Assembly (NCBI RefSeq): GCF_017676385.1
Contig: NZ_JAFFZN010000002.1
Coordinates: 248,001 to 312,000 of the forward strand
Direction: 5' to 3'
DNA from: Streptomyces spirodelae
GTDB taxonomy: Bacteria; Actinomycetota; Actinomycetes; Streptomycetales; Streptomycetaceae
DNA length: 64,000 bases
In this document: piece after piece, positions 17,245-26,733 of the stretch
Position numbering within the stretch: the first letter of the stretch is position 1
How the letters are laid out: every line of letters starts with the position of its first letter
Program-made: the position numbers and the translations under genes
Notes under the pieces: generated by a model
Told to the model about the DNA's origin: nothing
Databases searched by the model: none
What the model saw: only the letters and a program-made list of their open reading frames with translations

Positions 17245-18189
17245 TCAGCTGAGGAATGCGGCGATGCCGTCCGTGACCCCGCGCGCCGCCTTTTCACGCC
17301 ACTTCGCCGACGTGAGGAGTGCGGCGTCGGCAGGGTCACGCATGTTGCCGCATTCGAGGAAGACTTTGGGAACTTTACTGAGGTTGAGACCGCCCAGGTC
17401 GCCTCTGGTGTCCAAACCGTTGCCGTCGCCCAGGTAGTTGGCCGGCGGCTCGTCGGTGGCCTCGCGGAACGCGTCCCGTACCTCGGTGCCCAGTTCGCGC
17501 GAGGGGCCCACGATCTTCCGGGTGTCGGCCTCGCCCTTGTGCACCGATGCGGGAAGAATCACATGGAAACCACGGCTCCCACTGGGTGCGCCGTCCGCGT
17601 GGAGCGAAATGGCGGCGTCCGCTTGTGCGCGATTCCCTTTCCTCGCACGTTCGTCCACACAGGGTCCGTACGGTTCGTCGCCGTCGTGGGTGAACTTCAC
17701 CGTCGCACCGCGTTCTCGTAGCTGTGTACGGACGCGGTGCGCCAGATCGAGAGTGAACTCGGCCTCCGCGTAACCGGAATTGGTCGAGGTGCCCGTGGTG
17801 TCGCATTCCTTCTTTCCCGTGCCGATATCGACAAGCCGGGAAATCTTGCCTGGCTGGTCACGATTGTGTGGATTGTGTCCCGGATCGACGACGATCACCT
17901 TGCCTCGCAGGGGCGCGTCCGCGGGCTTGTGCGCCCCCTTGCCGCCCTTGCCGCCGTTGCCGCTTTCGCGGCCCTTGTCGTCGCCGTTGCTGCCCTTGTC
18001 GCCCTTACTGCCCTTGCTCGGTGCGGCAGACGTGGCCGAGGGCGGCTCTCCGTCCTGTTCGCCCTCGCCGCCGTGACCGGTACCGAATGCTCCGCATCCG
18101 GCGAGCAGCCACACCGATCCCGCGACCGCCACGGCCGCTGTTCGCCGGCTCGTCCGCCGCCGCCCCCTCGCGAAGCATCTCTTCACCAC
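17245..18189 (-). CDS. Lipoprotein N-acetylmuramoyl-L-alanine amidase (Amidase_3)
   Basis: Zinc amidase that cleaves the peptide from muramic acid in peptidoglycan. From GTG 18189 (314 aa): Arg-rich n-region, hydrophobic core and lipobox LLAGC with Cys32, a Lys/Gly/Asp linker to about residue 95, then the catalytic domain with His105 in VVDPGHN, an acidic ligand in GYAEAEF (about 142-144), His197 in ISLHADG and Glu in VFLECGN. Anchored outside the membrane. Start uncertain: two consecutive GTG codons, no strong ribosome-binding site. Confidence 0.87.
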   Translation of the reverse strand: MVKRCFARGRRRTSRRTAAVAVAGSVWLLAGCGAFGTGHGGEGEQDGEPPSATSAAPSKGSKGDKGSNGDDKGRESGNGGKGGKGAHKPADAPLRGKVIVVDPGHNPHNRDQPGKISRLVDIGTGKKECDTTGTSTNSGYAEAEFTLDLAHRVRTQLRERGATVKFTHDGDEPYGPCVDERARKGNRAQADAAISLHADGAPSGSRGFHVILPASVHKGEADTRKIVGPSRELGTEVRDAFREATDEPPANYLGDGNGLDTRGDLGGLNLSKVPKVFLECGNMRDPADAALLTSAKWREKAARGVTDGIAAFLS

Positions 18190-18210
18190 GGGCACAGATG
18201 CTAGGCCCTG

Positions 18211-18353
18211 CGTTGCGGACGCGCCCCGTAAGGGGCGCGAGGAACGGCTCCCCCAGCCTTCGGCCGGGAGGTGCCCCCACAACCACAGCCGACCCGCGGT
18301 CCGCAAGGAGGGGGCAGGGGCAGTCTCTTCCCGGCGCAAGGAGAGGGGGCACC
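18211..18353 (-). repeat. Dispersed intergenic repeat, copy A
   Basis: On the minus strand: a G-rich head beginning GGTGCCCC, then GCACCTCCCGGCCGAAGGC and a GGGGGAGC element, ending in a GCGCCCC/GGGGCGC hairpin. Shares long identical stretches with copy B (25303-25496). It follows the stop of the 18355-18996 gene directly and probably terminates its transcript. Confidence 0.75.
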
Positions 18354-18354
18354 A

Positions 18355-19047
<693 letters not shown>

Positions 19048-19150
19048 TCACCTGGGACGGGTGGAGTGCTGCCATGCTGCCCTACTGCGCTCCCCCACAC
19101 GGGCGGCAGGTACCCTCACCGGACTGTTGCGGGACACACGGGGGAGTGGA

Positions 19151-20332
19151 GTGACAGGAAGCAACGAGTCCGCGGCGACCGCCAGTGGGACACCGCGGCG
19201 CCGCCGCAAGGGCCTCGCGGTGCTGCTGGGGCTCGCCGTACTGGCCGGCGCCGGGGTGGGCAGCTGGGCCACCGACACCTGGCCCTTCGACAAGGAGAGC
19301 TACTGCTGGGGCGCCTGGCACGAGGACGACAGCGACGACGAGCCGGGTGCTCTCGACGAGGTCCCGGAAGGGTACGAGCGCACGGGCGAGCAGTCCGCCC
19401 CGCCCCGCAAGGGCGAGCGGGCCACCTGCTCGGTCACGCTGAAGGAAAAGGCCGACAGCGCCGACAGCGCCGACAGCACCACCGGAACCGGCGACGAGTA
19501 CGGCGACTCCCCGGCGGGCGACCTGCACGAGGATCGGATCACCGCTGAGGTCGCGCCCGTTCGGCGCGGCAAGGGAGCGCGTGCCGCGTGGCTGAGTGAC
19601 TTTCTGGGCGCACAGTCGGCGCCGCTGCCGGACGGGTTGCCGGGCCTGGTGGGGAGGGGGCGCGCCGCCTTCGTCCTCCCGGAGAAGTGCGACGCCGCCG
19701 ACGGGCGCCCCACTGTGGTGACCCTGGAGGGCTCCTCGGACACAGCGATGTCCTCGGCCGCCTCCATGGGGTCCGAGGCGGATGTCGCAGACCTGCTGCT
19801 CTCCCTCGCCAACCATGCCGCAGAGCAGGCGGGGTGCGCGCCCGGCGAGCCGTTCGAAGTCACCTCGCCGCTCGCCGAGGCGACCGCCGACGACAGCCTC
19901 GCCGCGCAAGGGTCGTCACTCTGCCGGATTCCCGGCTTCCGGTTCCGCCTGGGCAAGGACGACCACTACCGGGCACACGTCGGAGCCGTCCGCGACGACC
20001 TGCAAGTGTGCTCGGTGGCCGACCGGACGGACGTGCGGGCTCCCACACCTGCCGGGCAGTTCGTGATGGTCTCCCGGCCCCGGCTCGCCGCCCTCTTCAC
20101 GGGTCTCGCGGAGGACAGCGCTTCGGGCAAGGGCTGGCGCGGCAGGGGCGAGGTCGGGGAGGAGCGTGCCCTGCTGACCGCCGACTGCGGGGGCAGGCCC
20201 ACCGTCTTCTTCATGCAGCTCGACGGTTTCCTGTCCGCGCACGCCGAGCCGGGCCCGCGCCAGGTGTTCGCCGCCACGGCCAACTCCGTCGCCGACCGCC
20301 TCGGCTGCCGGGCGGTGGCGTCCACCTCATGA
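19151..20332 (+). CDS. Membrane-anchored extracytoplasmic protein, paralogue 1
   Basis: 393 residues: basic N-terminus (TPRRRRKG), one membrane span (LAVLLGLAVLAGAGVGSW), then a predicted external domain starting TWPFDKESYCWG, with an acidic Asp/Ser/Ala linker (DSADSADST) and six or more cysteines. GTG 19151. It overlaps the next gene by 4 bp, which encodes a protein of the same layout. No enzymatic motif recognised. Confidence 0.8.
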   Translation: MTGSNESAATASGTPRRRRKGLAVLLGLAVLAGAGVGSWATDTWPFDKESYCWGAWHEDDSDDEPGALDEVPEGYERTGEQSAPPRKGERATCSVTLKEKADSADSADSTTGTGDEYGDSPAGDLHEDRITAEVAPVRRGKGARAAWLSDFLGAQSAPLPDGLPGLVGRGRAAFVLPEKCDAADGRPTVVTLEGSSDTAMSSAASMGSEADVADLLLSLANHAAEQAGCAPGEPFEVTSPLAEATADDSLAAQGSSLCRIPGFRFRLGKDDHYRAHVGAVRDDLQVCSVADRTDVRAPTPAGQFVMVSRPRLAALFTGLAEDSASGKGWRGRGEVGEERALLTADCGGRPTVFFMQLDGFLSAHAEPGPRQVFAATANSVADRLGCRAVASTS

Positions 20333-21627
20333 GCGAACGGCAGGAAGAACAGCACAGCGAGAGGGGCCAGATGTCCGAGGAGGAGCGGAACGACGCCGCC
20401 CCGGCGCCGACACCGGACGCGGAGCCGGAATCCGCCCCCGAGCCGGAGCCCGCGCCTGATCCCGCCCCGGAGTCCAAGTCCGCCCCCGGGCCCAAGTCCG
20501 CCGCCCCGGCGCCGGGGCCGGTCGGCCGGGTGCGGCGCTTCTTCCGTGGGAAGCCCGGTGTGGCCGTCGTCGGCGCGGTCGTGGGGGCGCTGCTGGCCGG
20601 GGGCACCATGGCGTGGCGGGCGGGGGAGCTGCCGTTCGTCCCGCGGGACCTGTGCTGGGGCTCGCTGTCACCGGACACGGTCGACCGTCTGTTCTCGGAC
20701 GGGGAGATACGGACCAGGGAACTGTCGCTGCGCAGCACCGGCGAAGAGGACGGGTACAGCACCGAGTGCCGCCTCCAGCGCTGGGAGGACGACGAGCTCA
20801 AGTGGCAGATCTCGGCCCGGGTGCGGCAACTGGAGCAGTTCAACGGCCGGGGCGCCCGCGAATGGACGCGCGAGTTCCTCTCGCCGGCGATGGTTCCGCT
20901 GGGCGACGGCATACCCGGCATGGTCTCCGGCACCCGGGCGTGGGTGGCGCTGCCCCAGAGCTGCACCGGGGGCGGGCGCGACGACCCCCCGACGGTGGTC
21001 TCGCTCTCCTCGGGCTCGCTCGACGCGTACGAGAGCGACCCGGGCGAGGCGCGTACCTATCGGAAGGTACTGGCCGATGCCGTGGTCGAGCTGACCAACG
21101 GCGTGCTGGCGAGCAGGGAGTGCCAGGGCAGCTATCCGAAGCCGGGCAAGCTGGCCCCGCTGCCCGAGCGCCGGGACGCGGACACCCCGGGTGCGGACGA
21201 ACTGTGCGGGCTCAAGGGAACGCGGCTGCCCGCGCGGATGAAGGGTGAGGGGGATTTCGGCAAGTCGATGCGCGTCACCACCGACATCACGGGCCCGGCC
21301 CACTCGTGCGAGTACGGCCGCAACTTCGATCTGGACGCCACCCGGTTCACCACCATCGAGGACCCGCGCCTGGCGGGCTTCGTCGAGCCGTTGGCCTACA
21401 GCAGTCCCGTGCGGTTCCGCGGCGACGGATTCGGCGGCGTCTTCGGCGATATGAGTGTCTACGTCGCCACCTGCCAGACCGGGCACGTGGCCTTCCTGGT
21501 GCAGCAGGAGGACCTCGTCGGCAAGCATGCGCCGATGATCGAGCTGCTGCCCGCCTACGTCGCGGCCGAGGCGAAGCGGATCGGCTGCGGGAAGGTGCGG
21601 GTGACGGGTCCGGAGCGGGCCTCGTAA
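20329..21627 (+). CDS. Membrane-anchored extracytoplasmic protein, paralogue 2
   Basis: 432 residues. A cytoplasmic Pro/Glu/Ala/Ser-rich segment (about 1-65), basic stretch RVRRFFRGK, one membrane span (VAVVGAVVGALLAGGTMAW), then an external domain beginning LPFVPRDLCWG, parallel to the TWPF...YCWG start of its neighbour. ATG 20329 overlaps the upstream stop (ATGA); a second ATG at 20371 after GAGAGGGG is possible. Probably a tandem duplication with co-expression. Function unknown. Confidence 0.8.
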   Translation: MSERQEEQHSERGQMSEEERNDAAPAPTPDAEPESAPEPEPAPDPAPESKSAPGPKSAAPAPGPVGRVRRFFRGKPGVAVVGAVVGALLAGGTMAWRAGELPFVPRDLCWGSLSPDTVDRLFSDGEIRTRELSLRSTGEEDGYSTECRLQRWEDDELKWQISARVRQLEQFNGRGAREWTREFLSPAMVPLGDGIPGMVSGTRAWVALPQSCTGGGRDDPPTVVSLSSGSLDAYESDPGEARTYRKVLADAVVELTNGVLASRECQGSYPKPGKLAPLPERRDADTPGADELCGLKGTRLPARMKGEGDFGKSMRVTTDITGPAHSCEYGRNFDLDATRFTTIEDPRLAGFVEPLAYSSPVRFRGDGFGGVFGDMSVYVATCQTGHVAFLVQQEDLVGKHAPMIELLPAYVAAEAKRIGCGKVRVTGPERAS

Positions 21628-21668
21628 CCGTACGGAACCCCGGGGCCGGAGGTGTCACACTGACGCGC

Positions 21669-23105
21669 ATGCCGCAGACCGCTCAGCCCGCGAGTTCTCG
21701 CTCCATATCCGGACCCGGCGCCACCGCGCCACGCCTGTGGGCGGTCGTGCTGGCCGCATGTGCCGGGCAGTTCCTCGTCGTCCTCGATGTCTCCGTCGTC
21801 AACGTCGCGCTCCCCTCGATGCGCGCCACCCTCTCCCTCTCCCAGGTCGGCCTGCAGTGGGTGGTCAACGCCTACACCCTCACCTTCTCCGGCCTGATGC
21901 TGCTCGGTGGCCGGGCCGCCGACCTCTTCGGCCGCAAGCGGGTCTTCGTGACCGGGCTGGCGCTGTTCACCGCCGCCAGCCTGGCGGGCGGCCTCGCACA
22001 GGCCCCCTGGCACCTGCTGGCCGCCCGCGGGGTGCAGGGCATGGGCGCCGCGATCCTGGCGCCGGCCACCCTCACGCTGCTGACCACCTCCGTACCGGAA
22101 GGCCCGGCCCGTACCCGCGCCATAGCCACCTGGTCGGCCGTGGGCGCGGGCGGCGGTGCCGCCGGCGGGCTGGTGGGCGGGGTGCTCACCGACGCGCTGT
22201 CCTGGCGCTGGGTGCTGCTGATCAACGTCCCCGTGGGGGTGCTGGTGCTGCTGGCGGCCGTCGCCTGGCTGACGGAGAGCCGCGAGGAGTCGGTCCGGCG
22301 CCTGGACGTGCCCGGGGCGCTGCTGGTGACGCTGGGCCTGGGCGCCGTGGCGTACGGCATCGTACGGACCGACAGCGCCGGCTGGACGTCGCTCAGCGCG
22401 CTGGGTCCGCTGGGCGGGGGCCTGGTGATGCTCGCGCTGTTCGTCGCGGTGGAGGCCCGCTCGCCCGAACCGCTGGTGCCGCTGCGGCTGTTCCGCAGTC
22501 GCGCGGTCTTCTCGGCCAACATCGCCATCTTCATCACCGGGCTGGCGATGTTCGCCATGTGGTACTTCCTGTCCCTCTTCACCCAGAACGTGCTGCACTA
22601 CACGCCGCTCCAGGCGGGCTTCGCGCTGATCCCGCACTCGCTGACCATCGTGCTCGGCTCCAAGATCGCGCCGATGCTGATGGGGTGGATCGGCGACCGC
22701 TGGCTCGCCGTGACGGGCGCCGCCATGGCCGGGCTGGGCTATGTGTGGCAGGGCTCCATGGACGCCGACGGCGCCTATCTGACGACGCTGCTGGGGCCCG
22801 GCGTGCTGATGGCGCTCGGCGCCGGGCTGGCCGCGACACCGCTGGCCACCATCGCGACGGCGACCGCGGAGCCGGGCGAGGCGGGCCTGCTGTCGGGCCT
22901 GTTCGGCACCGGCCGCACCATGGGCGGTGCGCTCGGTCTGGCCGTGCTGTCGACGGTTGCGGCCGCCCGGACGGACGGCCGCGAGGACCCGGCCTCACTG
23001 GCCGCCGGGTACGGCACGGCCTTCTACGCGGGTGCCGCGCTGCTCGGGGCGTGTGTGCTGTTCATGCTGATTGCGCTGCCGCGCGCCGCCGCGAAGACCG
23101 ATTGA
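21669..23105 (+). CDS. MFS drug exporter, DHA2 (14-TMS) family
   Basis: 478 residues, proton-driven efflux. Motif C-like region near the N-terminus (QFLVVLDVSVVNVALPSM), motif A GGRAADLFGRKRVF, RGVQGMGAAILAPATL and SWRWVLLINVPVG are EmrB/QacA hallmarks. ATG 21669, 41 bp after the anchored-protein gene on the same strand. Substrate cannot be read from sequence. A dispersed repeat begins at its stop codon. Confidence 0.92.
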   Translation: MPQTAQPASSRSISGPGATAPRLWAVVLAACAGQFLVVLDVSVVNVALPSMRATLSLSQVGLQWVVNAYTLTFSGLMLLGGRAADLFGRKRVFVTGLALFTAASLAGGLAQAPWHLLAARGVQGMGAAILAPATLTLLTTSVPEGPARTRAIATWSAVGAGGGAAGGLVGGVLTDALSWRWVLLINVPVGVLVLLAAVAWLTESREESVRRLDVPGALLVTLGLGAVAYGIVRTDSAGWTSLSALGPLGGGLVMLALFVAVEARSPEPLVPLRLFRSRAVFSANIAIFITGLAMFAMWYFLSLFTQNVLHYTPLQAGFALIPHSLTIVLGSKIAPMLMGWIGDRWLAVTGAAMAGLGYVWQGSMDADGAYLTTLLGPGVLMALGAGLAATPLATIATATAEPGEAGLLSGLFGTGRTMGGALGLAVLSTVAAARTDGREDPASLAAGYGTAFYAGAALLGACVLFMLIALPRAAAKTD

Positions 23106-23222
23106 GGGGGTGCCCCTGGCCCTGTGCTGCGGACTGCGGGCGCGTCGTGGTTCCTCGCGCCCACGCGGCGGAGCCGCCCATGGAGAACTGCCCCGAGCCC
23201 CTCCGGGGCGTGTGGACCCCCG
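23104..23222 (+). repeat. Dispersed intergenic repeat, copy D
   Basis: Starts at the MFS stop with GGGGGTGCCCCTGG, then GGACTGCGGGCGCGTCGTGG and TCGCGCCCACGCGGCGGAG (identical to copy E), and ends in an imperfect GAGCCCC/GGGGC hairpin. Confidence 0.7.
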
Positions 23223-23286
23223 GCTGACGCTGCATCAGTTCTTCCCATGTCGAGGGCTCTGCGTTATACAGGGAGCCGGTGGCAGC

Positions 23287-23300
23287 TAGAACGTGTTCCA
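23287..23300. promoter_or_regulatory. KstR box heading the MaoC-ADH-SDR operon
   Basis: TAGAACGTGTTCCA agrees with TNNAACNNGTTNNA at all fixed positions and resembles the strongest mycobacterial boxes (TAGAAC-N2-GTTCTA). It is 40 bp upstream of the MaoC start at 23340. Confidence 0.8.
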
Positions 23301-23339
23301 TTACGATCGGACGCCGAGGAACAAGGAGCTCACTCCCCG

Positions 23340-24200
23340 ATGCCCATCGACGTAGCGAAGGCCCTCGCAGCCGAGCCCCGCAGCACCGAGATCGCCTGGG
23401 GCCACAAGGACGTCCAGCTCTACCACCTCGGCCTCGGCGCCGGGGTACCCGCGACCGACCCGGCCGAACTGCGCTACACCCTGGAGAGCAGGCTGCACGT
23501 CCTGCCGTCGTTCGCCACCGTCGCCGGCGCGGACATGGGCGTGGTCGGCGGGCTCTCGGCGCCCGGTATCGAGGTCGACCTGGCCGCGGTGCTGCACGGC
23601 ACCCAGTCCGTCGAGCTGCACCGCCCGATCCCCGTGGGCGGGCGGGCCACCGCCACAGCCCGGGTCGCCGACGTCTACGACAAGGGGAAGGCCGCGATCC
23701 TCGTACTGCGCACCGACGTCGCCGACGAGGACGGGCCGCTGTGGACCACCGAGGCTCAGCTCTTCGTACGCGGCGAAGGCGGCTTCGGCGGTGAGCGCGG
23801 ACCCTCCGGGCGGGTGACGCCGCCGGAACGGAAACCCGACTTCGTCACCGAGCTCCCCATCCGCGAGAACCAGGCGCTGCTCTACCGCCTCTCCGGCGAC
23901 TGGAACCCGCTGCACGCCGACCCCGACTTCGCCCAGCTCGCCGGGTTCGAGCGGCCCATTCTGCACGGGCTGTGCTCGTACGGGATGGCCTTGAAGGCGC
24001 TGGTGGACGGGGTGCTGGACGGCGACGTCAGCCGCGTGACGTCGTACGGCGTCCGCTTCGCCGGAGTCGTGCACCCCGGCGAGACCCTGCGGGTGCGGGC
24101 CTGGCAACTGGACGAGGGCCGACTGCAGTTGACGGCGACGGCGGTGGAGCGGGACGACGCGCCGGTGCTGGGGGACGGCGTGGTGACCCACCTACCTTGA
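23340..24200 (+). CDS. MaoC-like double hot-dog enoyl-CoA hydratase
   Basis: 286 residues, the length of mycobacterial Rv3389c/Rv3538-type hydratases. Hydrates a trans-2-enoyl-CoA to a 3-hydroxyacyl-CoA. The N-terminal hot-dog (about 1-140) is degenerate; the C-terminal one keeps the hydratase-2 motif YRLSGDWNPLHADPDFA with catalytic Asp and His, then PILHGLCSYG. ATG 23340 after AAGGAG. The KstR box upstream and the ADH and SDR downstream suggest steroid side-chain or fatty acyl-CoA oxidation. Confidence 0.92.
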   Translation: MPIDVAKALAAEPRSTEIAWGHKDVQLYHLGLGAGVPATDPAELRYTLESRLHVLPSFATVAGADMGVVGGLSAPGIEVDLAAVLHGTQSVELHRPIPVGGRATATARVADVYDKGKAAILVLRTDVADEDGPLWTTEAQLFVRGEGGFGGERGPSGRVTPPERKPDFVTELPIRENQALLYRLSGDWNPLHADPDFAQLAGFERPILHGLCSYGMALKALVDGVLDGDVSRVTSYGVRFAGVVHPGETLRVRAWQLDEGRLQLTATAVERDDAPVLGDGVVTHLP

Positions 24201-24213
24201 CGGGAGCTGAACC

Positions 24214-25302
24214 ATGCGCGCAGCGGTACTGCTCGAAACCGGCCAGGACAAGCTCGAAGTCCTCGACGACATCGAACCGGCCGGGCTCGGCCCCGGCAAG
24301 GTACGGGTCCGTATCAAGGCCACGGGCCTGTGCCATTCGGACCTCTCCGCGATGAGCGGGGTCCTCCCGCAGCCGGCCCCGTTCGTACCGGGCCACGAGG
24401 GCGCCGGCGAGGTGCTGGAGGTGGGCGAGGGGGTGACCCGCCCCCGGCAGGGAGACCGCGTCGTGGTGTGCTGGCTGCCCGCCTGCAACAGCTGCCCCGC
24501 CTGCCGCCGGGGCCAGAGCCATCTGTGCCTGACGGGTTTCATGAACGCGGGCACTCCCAACTTCCGCCGCACAACCGGCGACGGCGGCGGCGAGGTGTTC
24601 GGCTTCGCGGGCACCGGCACCTTCGCCGAGGAGGTCGTCCTGGACGCGCCGTGCGCGGTGCCGGTCCCCGACGATGTGCCGTTCGAGATCGCCGCGCTCA
24701 TCGGCTGCGGTGTCACCACGGGGCTGGGAGCGGTGTTCAACACCGCGCGGGTGGAGGCCGGCGCTTCGGTCGCCGTCCTCGGCTGCGGCGGCGTGGGCAT
24801 CAGCGCTGTCCAGGGTGCGCGGGCCTGCGGTGCCGCGCAGATCGTGGCCGTCGATCCGGTCGCCGGGCGGCGGGAGGCGGCGCTGCGCTTCGGTGCGACC
24901 GAGGCGGTCGCACCGGACGAACTCGCCGACGCCAAGCGGCGGATCACCGCCGATGAGGGGTTCGACCACGTCTTCGAGGTCGTCGGCAGATCCGCGACCG
25001 CGCGGGCCGCCTACGACGCCACCCGGCGCGGGGGCACGCTGTGCGTCGTGGGCGCCGGTGCGATGGACGACCAGCTCCAGTTCAACATGTTCGAGCTCTT
25101 CTTCGACGAGAAGCGCATCCTTCCCTCTCTCTACGGCGGTGGGGACGTGCTGCGCTCGTACGACCGTGCGGTGGCGCTGTGGCGCGCCGGGCGGATCGAC
25201 CTGGAGGGGATGATCACCCACCGGGTGCGGCTGGGTGAGATCAATGAGGCCATCGACCAGATGCGCACCGGTGAGGCATTGCGCACCAGCATCGCGATGT
25301 AG
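24214..25302 (+). CDS. Zinc-dependent alcohol dehydrogenase
   Basis: 362-residue medium-chain dehydrogenase. Catalytic zinc ligands lie in GLCHSDLS and GHEGAGEV; the structural zinc loop has four Cys (CNSCPACRRGQSHLC). Rossmann motif VLGCGGVGISAVQ at about 190. 13 bp after the MaoC stop, so same transcript. Similar to mycobacterial AdhD-type enzymes. The substrate is probably a lipid or steroid alcohol, judged only from the operon. Confidence 0.92.
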   Translation: MRAAVLLETGQDKLEVLDDIEPAGLGPGKVRVRIKATGLCHSDLSAMSGVLPQPAPFVPGHEGAGEVLEVGEGVTRPRQGDRVVVCWLPACNSCPACRRGQSHLCLTGFMNAGTPNFRRTTGDGGGEVFGFAGTGTFAEEVVLDAPCAVPVPDDVPFEIAALIGCGVTTGLGAVFNTARVEAGASVAVLGCGGVGISAVQGARACGAAQIVAVDPVAGRREAALRFGATEAVAPDELADAKRRITADEGFDHVFEVVGRSATARAAYDATRRGGTLCVVGAGAMDDQLQFNMFELFFDEKRILPSLYGGGDVLRSYDRAVALWRAGRIDLEGMITHRVRLGEINEAIDQMRTGEALRTSIAM

Positions 25303-25496
25303 GGGGTGCCCCCTGGCGTAGTTCGCAGACTGCGGGTGCGTAGTGGCTTTGGGGGCACCTCCCGGCCGAAGGCTGGGGGAGCAGTTCCCCGCGCCCCTGA
25401 ATGGTCACCCACCTGCGCTTGGGAGGTCTGCGCCAGAGGCGCAGGGCTGGCAAGCGTAGCCCCCCATGCGGGGTACGTGAGACGAAGAGAGGACCC
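25303..25496 (+). repeat. Dispersed intergenic repeat, copy B
   Basis: Fills the whole gap between ADH and SDR. It contains the G-rich head, GGCACCTCCCGGCCGAAGGC, CCCCGCGCCCCTGAATGG, then GCGCTTGGGAGGTCTGCGCC and CAAGCGTAGCCCCCCATGC. The distal half matches copies C and H. The SDR ribosome-binding site (AGAGAGGACCC) lies at its end. Confidence 0.8.
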
Positions 25497-26405
25497 ATGT
25501 CTGTGCAGGGTTGTTTAGAGGGCAAGGCCGCCATCGTGACCGGCGCGGCCCAGGGGCTGGGCCGCGCCGAGGCGCTGGAGCTGGCCCGCCTGGGCGCCCG
25601 CGTCGTCGTCAACGACCTCGGCGAGGCCGCAGAACAGGTCGCCGCCGAGATCCGCGACTCCGGGGGCGAGGCGGTCGCCCACCACGGCGACGTGGCCGAC
25701 TTCGCGCAGGCCCGCGAACTGGTCGCGCTGGCCGTCGAGGCGTTCGGCTCGCTGGAGATCCTGGTCAACAACGCGGGCATCCTGCGGGACCGGATGGTCT
25801 TCTCGATGAGCGAGGAGGAGTGGGACGCGGTCATCCGGGTCCACCTCAAGGGCCACTTCAACACCATCCGCTTCGCCGCCGCGCACTGGCGCGAGACCTC
25901 GAAGGCCACGGGTGGCCCGGTCTACGGGCGGATCGTCAACACCTCGTCCGAGGCGTTCGTGGCCGGCTCACCGGGCCAGCCCAACTACGCGGCGGCCAAG
26001 GGCGGCATCGTCGGCCTGACGACCTCGACGGCGGGCGCGCTGGCCAAGTACGGAGTGACGGTGAACGTCATCTGTCCGCGTGCCCGCACCCGGATGACCG
26101 AGGACGTCTTCCGGTCCGTCGAGCCGCCGGTGGACGGCCTCGACCCGCTGGCGCCCGCGCACGTCTCCCCGCTGGTGGGCTACCTCGCCTCCCCGGCCGC
26201 CTCCCGGATCAGCGGCCAGGTGCTGGTGGTGCACGGGGGCATGGTCGCGCTGCTGGAACGGCCCAGGGCGGCGGCCAAGTTCGACACCGCCAAGGACATG
26301 TTCACCGTTGCGGAGCTGGACGAGCGCCTGACCCCGTTCTTCGCGCAGCGTTCACCGCAGGAGACGTTCGCCGCGCCTGAGGTCCTCGGCCTCAGGAAGG
26401 GATGA
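25497..26405 (+). CDS. Short-chain dehydrogenase/reductase (lipid/steroid type)
   Basis: 302 residues. Cofactor motif TGAAQGLGRAEA, then the NNAGILRD strand, an active-site region with Ser in VNTSSEAF, and YAAAKGG with catalytic Tyr and Lys. The roughly 40 residues after the SDR core (KFDTAKDMFTVAELDERL) are seen in mycobacterial homologues of the FabG17/Rv3548c group, members of which are KstR-regulated. Third gene of the operon; the gap to ADH is filled by a repeat that also supplies the ribosome-binding site. Confidence 0.9.
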   Translation: MSVQGCLEGKAAIVTGAAQGLGRAEALELARLGARVVVNDLGEAAEQVAAEIRDSGGEAVAHHGDVADFAQARELVALAVEAFGSLEILVNNAGILRDRMVFSMSEEEWDAVIRVHLKGHFNTIRFAAAHWRETSKATGGPVYGRIVNTSSEAFVAGSPGQPNYAAAKGGIVGLTTSTAGALAKYGVTVNVICPRARTRMTEDVFRSVEPPVDGLDPLAPAHVSPLVGYLASPAASRISGQVLVVHGGMVALLERPRAAAKFDTAKDMFTVAELDERLTPFFAQRSPQETFAAPEVLGLRKG

Positions 26406-26429
26406 GGTTCCCCGAGGACGCCGACGGCG

Positions 26430-26469
26430 CGGCCCCGGCCACCGCTGGGTCCGGCGGCGGTCGGGGCCG
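26430..26469 (+). terminator. Terminator of the MaoC-ADH-SDR operon
   Basis: 16-bp stem with two mismatches (26430-26445 with 26454-26469, CGGCCCCG... pairing ...CGGGGCCG), 25 bp after the SDR stop. Confidence 0.75.
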
Positions 26470-26733
26470 CCGGTTACCGGGCCCGTCCGTTACTGGGCCG
26501 GTTCCGGACGGCGGTGGCGGCCCCGGGCCGGTACGGTCTGCTCCTCCTGTGCGGCGGCTTCCCCCCTGTGCTTCCCCCGGTGAGTCCCCTCGCCGGCCGT
26601 CTGCGTGTTGCTGGGCGTCTCGGTCTGGGTGTCCGACATCGTGATGTCACTCCGTCAATCTCTTGCTCTGCCGTCGTACCCGGCGGAGTTTATCGATCTG
26701 TACGAGCGCCCTTCGATCCGTTTCACCGGCCGG
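26470..26733. other. Intergenic, no gene recognised
   Basis: Between converging units. Short frames exist on both strands but none has a convincing start, coding bias or known motif. The stretch is less GC-rich than its surroundings. Confidence 0.5.
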
